The notes beneath the pieces were generated by a model, which was not told the DNA's origin, searched no databases, and saw only the letters and a list, made by a program, of their open reading frames with translations. A stretch of 8,980 bases of DNA from an uncultured Selenomonas sp. Lineage in GTDB: Bacteria > Bacillota > Negativicutes > Selenomonadales > Selenomonadaceae. Numbering within the stretch: position 1 is the stretch's first letter; every line of letters starts with the position of its first letter. Shown one piece after another: positions 1 to 6,088 of the stretch. The stretch is taken from NCBI GenBank assembly GCA_947097535.1, contig CAMURM010000042.1, positions 1 through 8,980 on the forward strand, read 5' to 3'. The translations under genes and the position numbers were made by a program.

Positions 1-682
1 CATCCCGCTCCGAGTAGATGATGCGCGCCTCCTTGTTCCCGCCGCGCCCGTCCACAGACTTCGCCTCATTCAGCGAGGCGGCAAACGCCTGCGTGTTGAT
101 GATCATCACCGACAGCCCGGCGTCCGCCGAGAACGTATCGATCTGGTTCAGGTTGCTGCTGCTGTAGACGAAAAAGCGCGCCTTCCTGCCATAGTGCTCC
201 ATGAAATGCTCGGTCGTCATCTCAAAGGACTTCTTCACGCCCTCACGGATCGCGACGCTCGGCACCACCACGATGAACTTGCTCCAGCCGTAGCGCCGGT
301 TCAGCTCGAACATCGTCTTGATATAAACGTATGTCTTGCCCGTCCCCGTCTCCATCTCCACATCCAGAGAGCACACGCCGAGCGGTTTTGAGAGCGCATC
401 CGAGAGGCGAATATTCTGTGCGCTCTGGACGCTGCGGATGTTCTCGAGCAACTGCTCCTCCGAGAGCTGCAGCGCCTCATTGCGAAACCCATCATCCGCC
501 TCCGTCGTAAGAGTCGCCTGACGATAGCCCTCTTCCGCGGGGAGCAGACTCCCCTGCGCTACACCCGTGCCGACATCACGCAGATACGTCGTACGCGCCG
601 CATACGGCTGTCCCGCGAACACCTTCACAACGGACTCTACCGCCGCCGTCTGGTAGGGCTGTACTGTAAAATGAAACTTCAT
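1..682 (-). CDS. res: Type III restriction enzyme Res subunit (helicase/nuclease), N-terminal part
   Basis: Type III Res is the ATP-dependent helicase and nuclease subunit that cleaves DNA together with the Mod methyltransferase. The window holds the first 227 residues; the rest lies beyond position 1. The N-terminus (VQPYQTAAVESVVKVFAGQP, residues 7-26) is typical of Res. A Walker A motif, METGTGKT, lies at residues 110-117. It is followed by VVVPSVAIREG (138-148) and MIINTQAF (193-200), which fit early SF2 helicase motifs. The start ATG overlaps the yhcG stop by 4 bp (ATGA), so translation is probably coupled. An AGAGGG-like ribosome binding site lies just upstream. Local GC is about 65%, far above yhcG. 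The nuclease domain cannot be seen, so intactness is unknown. I see no complete mod gene in the window. Confidence 0.93.
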   Translation of the reverse strand, partial: MKFHFTVQPYQTAAVESVVKVFAGQPYAARTTYLRDVGTGVAQGSLLPAEEGYRQATLTTEADDGFRNEALQLSEEQLLENIRSVQSAQNIRLSDALSKPLGVCSLDVEMETGTGKTYVYIKTMFELNRRYGWSKFIVVVPSVAIREGVKKSFEMTTEHFMEHYGRKARFFVYSSSNLNQIDTFSADAGLSVMIINTQAFAASLNEAKSVDGRGGNKEARIIYSERD

Positions 683-1692
683 TGTTCTGCCCTCTCATCC
701 ATCACAGATCGTTCTCTTAACTCGCGAAACTTTTTAATGAGCAATGTCTTATTGGGCAGGTGTAACTGATAATCAGCAACAAGCGCAGGTGACAGGCTGC
801 GACTTAACGCATATTCAACAACCATTTCATCCTTCCCTGCACAGAGAATTAATCCGACGCTTGGATTTTCTCCGGGTATCTTAACATTACGGTCAAGAGC
901 CTCAAGGTAGAACTCAAGTTGTCCAAGATGCTCAGGCTTGAAGTCCGTCGTTTTCAATTCGATTGCAACAAGGCATTGCAATGCCCGATTGAAAAATAAT
1001 AAATCAATGTAAAAATCCTTATTTCCAACCTGTATACGATACTCTTCCGCAACAAAACTGAAATCTTTACCGAACTCTAAAAGAAAGTCACGTATATTCG
1101 CCACAATCGCCTTGCGCAAATCTTTTTCCCTATGAAGCACAGGCACATCGAGAAACTCTAAAACATAGCTGTCACGCAATACATTCAGCTCCGGTTTCTG
1201 TGTGAGAACTTGTTCATTTCTATGCTCCGAAAGCATTGTACGCTCATAGAGCATACTATCAATCTGACGCTCAAGCTCACGCGAAGAATATCCGTATCTT
1301 TGAATCAGCTGAATATAAAACATCTTTGCATCATCAGTTTTCACACGCGACATAATGATGAGATTATTCGTCCAGCTAATTTCTCTCAGCACTGCTGAGA
1401 GTTTTTCATTTCCTTCATAGGTTTCGTAAAATTGCTTCATACGCCAAATATTCTGTGCAGAAAAGCCCCTGATTTCAGGTCGTTCCTGCTGAATAAAAGC
1501 GGCAAAATCGGCAACAACAGACTTTCCCCAACCTTCTCGTCGAACTTTGTCACTAATATATGCACCAATATCCCAATACAGCGAGATCAATTCCCGATTC
1601 ACGGCACGGAAGGCGCGATCTCGCGAACGCTCGATCATAGATATCATTTCTTCGTAGCCAGCATTATGCCCAACGATCAGATTACGGGTCAT
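679..1692 (-). CDS. yhcG: YhcG/DUF1016 family PDDEXK nuclease-like protein
   Basis: The 337-residue product has the YhcG layout. The N-terminal DUF1016 helical region (about 10-170) includes SLYWDIGAYIS (37-47), GFSAQNIWRMKQFY (76-89) and REISWTNNLIIMSRVK (103-118). A C-terminal PDDEXK nuclease-type domain (about 175-325) has D230 in FYIDLLFF and E245/K247 in VAIELK as its likely catalytic core. The length is usual for the family. Such proteins are often found beside restriction systems and in defence islands; the exact biochemical role is poorly known. The start has an AAGGTGG ribosome binding site about 6 nt upstream. The end overlaps res by 4 bp, so it sits inside a type III operon. Two sampled lines give about 35% GC and a third 45%, against about 65% in res, which suggests separate acquisition. 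Confidence 0.93.
   Translation of the reverse strand: MTRNLIVGHNAGYEEMISMIERSRDRAFRAVNRELISLYWDIGAYISDKVRREGWGKSVVADFAAFIQQERPEIRGFSAQNIWRMKQFYETYEGNEKLSAVLREISWTNNLIIMSRVKTDDAKMFYIQLIQRYGYSSRELERQIDSMLYERTMLSEHRNEQVLTQKPELNVLRDSYVLEFLDVPVLHREKDLRKAIVANIRDFLLEFGKDFSFVAEEYRIQVGNKDFYIDLLFFNRALQCLVAIELKTTDFKPEHLGQLEFYLEALDRNVKIPGENPSVGLILCAGKDEMVVEYALSRSLSPALVADYQLHLPNKTLLIKKFRELRERSVMDERAEQ
1383..1405. repeat. Second copy of the 23-nt palindromic core, inside yhcG
   Basis: This is identical over 23 nt to 1726-1748, 343 bp away in the same orientation. The first 19 nt are a palindrome, with arms CTCTCAGCA and TGCTGAGAG around one base. In yhcG it encodes KLSAVLR, just before the conserved REISWTNN stretch, so the coding copy fits the protein family. 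Confidence 0.85.
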
Positions 1693-1760
1693 CTGTCCAC
1701 CTTGCCTTTCACCATGCCATCAAAACTCTCAGCACTGCTGAGAGTTTTGATGGAAAACAT
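1689..1760 (-). CDS. Possible 23-residue peptide coupled to yhcG
   Basis: A 23-codon frame starts MFSIKTLSSAESFDG and ends GKVDR. Its ATG shares one base with the TGA that ends the mod remnant (TGATG), and its TGA overlaps the yhcG start (ATGA). It would therefore carry ribosomes from the old mod frame to yhcG. The 37-bp palindrome lies inside it. I recognise no family. It may be a leader peptide, or only the readable remains of the mod-yhcG junction. Confidence 0.25.
   Translation of the reverse strand: MFSIKTLSSAESFDGMVKGKVDR
1717..1753. repeat. Near-perfect 37-bp palindrome upstream of yhcG
   Basis: The arms CCATCAAAACTCTCAGCA (1717-1734) and TGCTGAGAGTTTTGATGG (1736-1753) are exact reverse complements around one central base. 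In RNA this makes a hairpin of about 17 bp, 25 nt before the yhcG start. No T-run follows on either strand, so it is not a standard intrinsic terminator. It could be an operator, an RNA processing or attenuation structure, or a scar of an inserted palindrome. The core 1726-1748 recurs inside yhcG. Confidence 0.9.
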
Positions 1761-1868
1761 CAGAGCACCTTCCTGACGGTCGCGGAACTGTATGCCGCGA
1801 ATATCTGGTCGAAATTCGTCAGCGCGCTGTCACTCTCCATCGACGCTGTACATCTTCATCCGCTCCAT
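1760..1868 (-). pseudogene. Deletion remnant of a type III mod methyltransferase gene
   Basis: A good ribosome binding site (GGAGGA at 1876-1881, 7 nt spacing) precedes an ATG at 1868. From it MERMKMYSVDGE is read, then a stop at 1830-1832. From memory, type III Mod proteins begin in this style (M..(M/L)KMHS...). One frame over, 1840-1760 reads SDSALTNFDQIFAAYSSA followed by TVRKVL and a stop, which resembles a Mod C-terminal end. The simplest reading is an internal deletion of nearly the whole gene, leaving its first 12 and last 24 or so codons fused out of frame. The position directly before yhcG and res fits where mod belongs. The family match rests on recalled motifs, not on a search. Two unrelated chance frames are the alternative. 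Confidence 0.45.
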
Positions 1869-1907
1869 TGCACTCTCCTCCGTTTGACTACTCCAATTCA
1901 AACCTGT

Positions 1908-1997
1908 TTATGATAGGAAGCGCTGCAGCTCCCGCAGCTGCGTGACGAGCTCGAATTTTTCCTTCGGCTGCTTTTCACGTCGAATTGTCCAGTATCT
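1908..1997 (-). pseudogene. Tail fragment resembling a DUF4391 protein
   Basis: An open stretch of 29 codons bounded by stops reads RYWTIRREKQPKEKFELVTQ and then LRELQRFLS. The pattern EKQ...K.EL...LR.L matches my recollection of the C-terminus of DUF4391 proteins, which accompany type III restriction loci upstream of mod. There is no start codon in frame and a stop lies directly upstream, so it is a fragment, probably left by a second deletion with its junction near 2000. The stop lies 39 bp before the mod remnant. The family call is tentative. Confidence 0.3.
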
Positions 1998-2060
1998 TCA
2001 CGTTTCCCCACCAAATCTTTCACACCGCTATAGCATCCTCATAAAGTATTTTTTATCCCT

Positions 2061-2089
2061 ATTATAACATAACCTTTCGCCGCTTAGAA
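2061..2089 (-). promoter_or_regulatory. Probable promoter of the restriction locus
   Basis: On the minus strand an exact TATAAT box (2061-2066) is followed by an AT-rich stretch. The best -35 hexamer at 17 bp is TTCTAA (2084-2089), only 3 of 6 matches. It lies just past the terminators of the upstream operon and faces the remnant genes, yhcG and res, with no other clear promoter between. It was probably the original promoter of the intact locus. Confidence 0.55.
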
Positions 2090-2091
2090 AC

Positions 2092-2109
2092 GTGCGCCGC
2101 CGGGCGCAC
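2092..2109 (-). terminator. GC-rich hairpin after the main terminator
   Basis: The arms GTGCGCC and GGCGCAC form a 7-bp stem with a 4-nt loop. On the minus strand only a short TTT follows, one base after the stem. It may be a backup terminator behind 2116-2150 or a structure separating the envelope operon from the restriction promoter. Confidence 0.35.
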
Positions 2110-2115
2110 TATAAA

Positions 2116-2150
2116 ACATCCCCGCACTCGTTTGATGAGTACGGGGATGT
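2116..2150 (-). terminator. Intrinsic terminator of the four-gene envelope operon
   Basis: On the minus strand ACATCCCCGTACTC pairs with GAGTGCGGGGATGT (13 of 14 positions) across a 7-nt loop, then a TTTTAT run follows. It begins 27 bp after the stop of the last operon gene, the usual place for a rho-independent terminator. Confidence 0.85.
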
Positions 2151-2176
2151 CTGTCGTTACCATGCTTGTATGCTGT

Positions 2177-2752
2177 TCAAATCTCCGTACGGAAGTGGAT
2201 CGCCTGGATGATACCCGCGTCGTCGACGTCGAAGGTGAGTTCGGCGTCTTTGTCATCAAACACATAGGTGCAGGCAGTGAGTCCTTCGTCGTTCATCTTT
2301 GTGAAGGATGGCTCGCCGTACATCTCTTCGAGGCTCTCGTAACTCTTTCCGACATGGAGTCCGCCGAGGGTGCGGAGGCTTTCTCCCATGAGGTCATAGC
2401 TCGTTATGGTCAGCGCCTCTGCGGGGCGTGTGTTCTTGGCGCCTGTGACGGCACGGAAGATGAAGGATTCGGCACCGTCGAAGTTGTAGGTGACGAAGCG
2501 CAGACCGTCGCCCGTGAACTCTTTCGCCTGATAGTCTTCCGCAAGTCCTGCATCGGCGATGATCCGCGCGGCATCAGAGAGTGTGCTTTTGCGTGGCTCC
2601 AACTGATTCGGCCCGCCTGCAACCTCGCCGGGCGGAACAAGTGTCGCCTCCCAATACGTCATGCCGTGGGCGGATGCCATGCTCGACGCACCGACGAGTA
2701 TGCCCACCGCGAAGAGGGCGGTAGTGAGGAATCCGAAGAATCGTTTTTTCAT
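2177..2752 (-). CDS. Secreted protein of unknown function, BamE-like motif (paralogue A)
   Basis: The 191-residue product begins with a clear signal peptide: MKKR, a hydrophobic core, and probable cleavage after ASA at residue 28. There is no lipobox cysteine. The mature part aligns along its length with the neighbouring 197-residue protein: EATLV, STL.D, AGLAE, VG.SY and a shared ending with two acidic residues then G.I..I.FR. The C-terminal half (VGKSYESLEEMYGEPSF, 134-150, then a Y-F-D...L.F.VDD.G pattern to 187) resembles the short BamE/SmpA-like fold, usually found in envelope proteins. This is pattern resemblance only. It is the last gene of the operon, 44 bp after its paralogue, with an AAAGGAG ribosome binding site 9 nt before the ATG. 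Its function is unknown; an exported role in the envelope is likely. Confidence 0.85.
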   Translation of the reverse strand: MKKRFFGFLTTALFAVGILVGASSMASAHGMTYWEATLVPPGEVAGGPNQLEPRKSTLSDAARIIADAGLAEDYQAKEFTGDGLRFVTYNFDGAESFIFRAVTGAKNTRPAEALTITSYDLMGESLRTLGGLHVGKSYESLEEMYGEPSFTKMNDEGLTACTYVFDDKDAELTFDVDDAGIIQAIHFRTEI

Positions 2753-2796
2753 GATGAATCGCTCCTTTCAATTTGACGCTGCTGCGTGCCTATCTC

Positions 2797-3390
2797 CTAT
2801 CGCCTGACGAATTCCCCGAAGGGGTCGTCGCTGCGGAACGAGATGTAGCGGATGACGCCGTCATCGTCGACATAAAAGAGGAGTCGTGCACGGCGCTCCT
2901 CAAATTCGTACAGGTAGGTGAGAAGTGTGCGCTCTTCCCGCTCCACAGCAGAGGCTTCTCCGTATGCTTCCACAACGTCTGCATACGATGTCCCTACGCA
3001 AAAGCCGGATCGGGTTCGGACAGCTGTGTCATAGAGCTGGAAGGCTTCGAGAGGAAGATCGAGGGCGGGGCGCGAGTCCGCAATATTGGCATCACCGGCG
3101 AAGTTGTAGTTATAGTTGCAATAGCTGAGGCGCATCGAGTGCATACCGCCGCCTCTGTACTCATTTTCCGCAGCGCCCTCTGCAAGACCCGCGCGGTCGA
3201 ATGCCGTGCGGACATCCCCGAGCGTACTTTCGAGTGGAGTCAGCTCGATCTGCCCGCCTGAGGTGTCGTCCAAAACGAGGGTTGCCTCCTCGAACGGCAT
3301 GCTGTGGGCGAGGGCTGTACTCGATGCGCTGAAGAGGATACCTGCCGCAACGAGGGCTGCGGAGAGGAATCCGTATACATGTTTTTTCAT
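2797..3390 (-). CDS. Secreted protein of unknown function, BamE-like motif (paralogue B)
   Basis: The 197-residue product has a signal peptide (MKKH, hydrophobic core, cleavage probably after ALA at 28) and is a tandem-duplicate relative of the downstream secreted protein. Shared landmarks are EATLV (34-38), STLGD (55-59), AGLAEG (67-72), VGTSYADVVEAYGEAS (132-147) and FYVDDDGVIRYISFRS (172-187). It differs in a tyrosine/asparagine-rich stretch (YCNYNYNF, 90-97), two cysteines (C91, C131) and a charged tail (DDPFGEFVRR). The first half (from about 55) may be a weaker copy of the same fold. An AAGGAG ribosome binding site sits 9 nt before the ATG and abuts the stop of the TPM gene, 14 bp away, so it is co-transcribed. 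No enzyme motif is visible. Confidence 0.85.
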   Translation of the reverse strand: MKKHVYGFLSAALVAAGILFSASSTALAHSMPFEEATLVLDDTSGGQIELTPLESTLGDVRTAFDRAGLAEGAAENEYRGGGMHSMRLSYCNYNYNFAGDANIADSRPALDLPLEAFQLYDTAVRTRSGFCVGTSYADVVEAYGEASAVEREERTLLTYLYEFEERRARLLFYVDDDGVIRYISFRSDDPFGEFVRR

Positions 3391-3404
3391 GACAGTTCAC
3401 TCCT

Positions 3405-4724
3405 TTAATATCTCCCGCCGCCGCCGCCGTGGCTCTCGTCGCGGCTGGAGGTGGTGATGTGAGAAGACGACGAAGAGGACGAGGAGGAGTCTGTCTCCGT
3501 ATGTTTCGGTGTATAGAACTTGGCGGTGCGCAGGAAGACATCTTCTTTGTGCGTGAGACGGAAGCTGCCGCGCTCGAGGTAGTCGTCCGCCTCGCGGGCT
3601 TCCCGCACACTGCGCGTGCCGCTGGACAGCTCGTCGAGGGCGATGAAGTAGGTGATGGCTGCCGCGATGAGGGCGGCGACGAGGGTTGCTATTGTGATCA
3701 TGAAGCGATCCGGATTGTAAGGCTTACCCTCTTTCTCATAGTAGGTGACCATCTCATCCACGGCTGCGGCGAAGGCTGTGAATCCCTCACCGTATTTGTT
3801 CTCTTTCAGCGCAGGGACGAATTGATCTGCGAGGTAGTCGATGCCGTCCTCGTCGGTGATGCGCGCGCGCATCTTGTTCTCGGTGGAGATGTAGAAATCG
3901 CGCTCTTGCGGTGCGAGGAGGAGAACGATCGTGCCGTTCGCACCGCCATCTGCGATGCGGTCGACAACGGCGTTTGCGACCTTGCCGAGTACCTGTCCGT
4001 GCGTGTTCTTGACCGTGCCAATGAGGATGCGTATGCCGTGCGCCTGTTCATATGCAGCGAGCTTTGCGTCGAGCGCCTGCTCCTCGGCATCGCTGAGGAG
4101 GTCGCACTCGTCGATCACGCGTGCCGCGCCAAGACCGCCGCTTTTTGCCTGCGACTCTCCGCGCTCAACGGCGCGGGCAACGACACTGAGTGCACCCGCC
4201 TGGCTGAAGGGTCTGCCTTCCTTCTCGTAGTAGGTCAGCATTTCGTCTGTGGTCGCACCGAATGCGGTGAACATGGCGGCGTAATTTTTGCTCTGGAAGT
4301 CCGGCAGGAATTTCTCCGTCAGGTGCTCAATTCCCTCGTCAGAGATGCGCGTCTTCAGGTTTGCATCCGTGGCGATGTGGTAGGTTCGGTTCTCCGGCGA
4401 GAGGAGGAGGACGATTGCACCGCGCTCGCCGCCGGGGGCGATGGTCTTGATGATGTTGTCCGCGAGTGGCGGCAGTGGCTTGTCCTTCCAGTCACCGACG
4501 ACGGCTGCGAGGATGCGGATGTGACGCGTGCGTTCCACCGCCGCGAGGCTTGCGTCGAGTTTCTGCACCTCGGCATCGGAGAGGATGTCCATCTCATCGA
4601 CGACGCGGGCGTTGCCGATGCCCGCCGCATCTACCGATTGCGGCAGAGCGAGGGTGATGACGGCGAGGCAGAGGAAGAGCATCACCATACATGCGCTGCG
4701 ACTGTGTTTGCGTTCGTTCATCAT
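3405..4724 (-). CDS. Exported membrane-anchored protein with two tandem TPM domains
   Basis: The 439-residue product begins with a signal peptide (core about 11-28, cleavage near VDAA at 31-34). Two TPM/YgcG-type domains follow at about 35-165 and 199-330, clearly duplicates: ARVVDEMDILSDAE against ARVIDECDLLSDAE, GAIVLLLSPE against GTIVLLLAPQ, DEMLTYYEKEGRPF against DEMVTYYEKEGKPY. A membrane segment lies at about 341-361. The cytoplasmic tail carries SFRLTHKEDVFLRTAKF (387-403), nine serines in a row (413-421) and ends GGGGGRY, a tail style common in TPM proteins. The domains should face the outside; known relatives include a photosystem repair factor and acid phosphatases, but the substrate here is unknown. 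I chose the ATG at 4724 because AGGAGG lies 8 nt before it; the GTG at 4733 overlaps that site. The gene starts 12 bp after the zinc-ribbon gene. Confidence 0.9.
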   Translation of the reverse strand: MMNERKHSRSACMVMLFLCLAVITLALPQSVDAAGIGNARVVDEMDILSDAEVQKLDASLAAVERTRHIRILAAVVGDWKDKPLPPLADNIIKTIAPGGERGAIVLLLSPENRTYHIATDANLKTRISDEGIEHLTEKFLPDFQSKNYAAMFTAFGATTDEMLTYYEKEGRPFSQAGALSVVARAVERGESQAKSGGLGAARVIDECDLLSDAEEQALDAKLAAYEQAHGIRILIGTVKNTHGQVLGKVANAVVDRIADGGANGTIVLLLAPQERDFYISTENKMRARITDEDGIDYLADQFVPALKENKYGEGFTAFAAAVDEMVTYYEKEGKPYNPDRFMITIATLVAALIAAAITYFIALDELSSGTRSVREAREADDYLERGSFRLTHKEDVFLRTAKFYTPKHTETDSSSSSSSSSHITTSSRDESHGGGGGRY

Positions 4725-4732
4725 GTGCCGCA

Positions 4733-4738
4733 CCTCCT
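4733..4738 (-). promoter_or_regulatory. Ribosome binding site fixing the TPM gene start
   Basis: A full AGGAGG overlaps the stop codon of the upstream zinc-ribbon gene and lies 8 nt before the ATG at 4724. This excludes the GTG at 4733, and the arrangement favours translational coupling. Confidence 0.85.
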
Positions 4739-5849
4739 ACAGATCGAAGATCAGCCAGCCGAGGCAGACGACCACGGCGAAGACGATGGCGGCGGGGATG
4801 AGCGGGTAGACGACGGCCTTGAATTTGTCCTCGGGCAGATCTGAACCGACGAATTTACCGGTTTGCCCGTTCATCATGAAGGTGTAAGGCTTCCCCTTGT
4901 AATTCGTTGTGAGGATCCAGACGGGCATCATGGCGTAGCTGACATTGCCCTCCGCCTTCCGGATCTTGGGCGAACCGGACAAGGAGGTGCTGCTGTAGCC
5001 GGTGAGTGTGTTATCGAGCGCGCCGATGACGCTCGACTCAAGCCGCCTGTCGGCACGCGGCAGGGATTCCGCCACGTCCACATCGTATTTGTCCGCGAGG
5101 TGTCCCGTGAAATATGCGGCGGAAAAGGGACGGAGCTCTGCGTAGTCGAACGGCTCGATGCTGTCCATGTAGCTGTCGTCCATGCGTTTGCTCGCGTCGA
5201 CGGGGATGCCGCGAAACGTCATCTCGCCGCTGCGCTCACAGCTGTAGTAGCTGACCTCGGTGACGGTATCGTCCGCCGTCTCGTAGCTGCTCCGGCGCTC
5301 TGCCTCGAAGTTCACCTCGGCGCTCACGCGCGCATCGAAGAGCCAGAAGGGGACGTACATGGACTGGATTTCCCTGAGGCGGTTCTCGTTGGAGAAGGCA
5401 TCCGGGAGGAGCCGTTTCCCCTTGTAAGTCTCTTTGAGTGCGGCGATGGCCTCCTCCTTCGTCTTTTTGAACGGGATGATGAAGTCGGGGCGGAGCATGC
5501 CGTCAAAGCGGCGCGGAATCATATTCGGACTGCCGCAGTAGGCGCACTCGGTCGCCATGGTGTTGCCGTCGGAGACGAGCTCGGCGCCGCAGGCGGAGCA
5601 GGTCTGAATCATCATGTTCGCCGTTTCGGCGGCGTCCCATTCACCGCCCGCGTTCTCGGTGTTCCAGCGCGCCTCCTGTGCCTCTGCTGCGGCCGCCGCC
5701 TGCTCCTGCTGTGCAGCAAAGAGAGCCTCCATCTCGGCGATGCTGATCCTGTTGCTGCAGTATTCGCAGGTGACATGACTGTGACCGGGGAGGAAAGTAA
5801 GGGGCGCACCGCAACGCGGGCATTGGTAACTGACGCTTGTGTCGGGCAT
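4737..5849 (-). CDS. Double zinc-ribbon protein with C-terminal membrane anchor
   Basis: The 370-residue product carries two four-cysteine zinc ribbons: C10/C13 with C28/C31 (CPRCG...CEYC) and C84/C87 with C102/C105 (CSACG...CAYCG). An alanine/glutamine-rich, probably helical linker (about 42-62) separates them. A larger domain follows (about 115-335) with FIIPFKKTKEEAI (123-135), YVPFWLFDA (165-173) and MMPVWILTTNYKGKPYTFMM (307-326). One transmembrane helix closes the chain (about 346-366). This matches TFIIB-type zinc-ribbon membrane proteins of Firmicutes, whose function is unsettled. The start at 5849 is chosen because an AGAGGTG site (5856-5862) lies 6 nt before it and the zinc motif follows at once; the upstream ATG at 5897 lacks such a site. 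It is the first gene of the operon. Nothing suggests a nucleic-acid role beyond the ribbons. Confidence 0.88.
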   Translation of the reverse strand: MPDTSVSYQCPRCGAPLTFLPGHSHVTCEYCSNRISIAEMEALFAAQQEQAAAAAEAQEARWNTENAGGEWDAAETANMMIQTCSACGAELVSDGNTMATECAYCGSPNMIPRRFDGMLRPDFIIPFKKTKEEAIAALKETYKGKRLLPDAFSNENRLREIQSMYVPFWLFDARVSAEVNFEAERRSSYETADDTVTEVSYYSCERSGEMTFRGIPVDASKRMDDSYMDSIEPFDYAELRPFSAAYFTGHLADKYDVDVAESLPRADRRLESSVIGALDNTLTGYSSTSLSGSPKIRKAEGNVSYAMMPVWILTTNYKGKPYTFMMNGQTGKFVGSDLPEDKFKAVVYPLIPAAIVFAVVVCLGWLIFDL

Positions 5850-5964
5850 ATTGTTCACCTCTTTTACATGATAAACGCGAGTATTCTGAAAGTTCATCTA
5901 TAGGAACCACGGATAAATTCAGCCACCCATCTTCACGCATCTGCGCAAATCCGGGCGGCTTCAT
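5641..5964 (-). other. Open frame in the operon leader, overlapping the zinc-ribbon gene
   Basis: From an ATG at 5964 a 107-codon frame runs into the zinc-ribbon gene in another frame. Only the first 37 or so codons lie in the leader; they read MKPPGFAQMREDGWLNLSVV and then PIDELSEYSRL. That piece has protein-like composition, but its ribosome binding site is poor (AGGA, 12 nt away) and the overlapping part looks like a shadow frame. It may be a leader peptide, a gene remnant or chance. Confidence 0.15.
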
Positions 5965-5982
5965 TTTATCAGCGTTTCCTAT

Positions 5983-6017
5983 ATTGTAATATAATAAAAC
6001 AAAAAAGACACTGTCAT
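5983..6017 (-). promoter_or_regulatory. Probable promoter of the envelope operon
   Basis: On the minus strand ATGACA (6012-6017, 5 of 6 to the -35 consensus) is followed 17 bp later by TTATAT, or 15 bp later by TATTAT. A further -10-like TACAAT lies at 5983-5988. The region is very AT-rich and leaves a leader of about 130 nt. The -35 box lies within the palindrome CTGTCATAAATGACAG, which could therefore be an operator. The exact hexamers are uncertain. Confidence 0.45.
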
Positions 6018-6029
6018 AAATGACAGGTC
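6001..6029 (-). terminator. Short hairpin with T-run; second terminator or operator
   Basis: CTGTCA and TGACAG (6011-6026) pair across a 4-nt loop. On the minus strand GAC/GTC extends the stem to about 9 bp with one bulge, and six T follow. It can act as a backup terminator for the gene ending at 6142. Because the same palindrome covers the likely -35 box of the next operon, a repressor site is equally possible. Confidence 0.5.
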
Positions 6030-6088
6030 TTGCAAAAAAGTTGCAGTGTGTCCGATTGGTGCAGATTTTTTGTCCAATCACGGAAACA

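Noticed and set aside
1717..1753. Palindrome as an intrinsic terminator between mod and yhcG
   Set aside because: There is no run of T after the stem on either strand.
2132..3261. Plus-strand frames opposite the two secreted proteins
   Set aside because: The minus-strand products are paralogues with matching signal peptides, which the shadow frames cannot explain.
3429..4844. Long plus-strand open frame of 471 codons opposite the TPM gene
   Set aside because: It is antisense to a gene with clear domains, signal peptide and ribosome binding site. Its own product has no recognisable domain; GC-rich codon bias makes such shadow frames common.
4863..5903. Plus-strand open frame of 346 codons opposite the zinc-ribbon gene
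   Set aside because: The minus-strand frame has two complete zinc ribbons and a membrane anchor. The plus frame shows no family motif.
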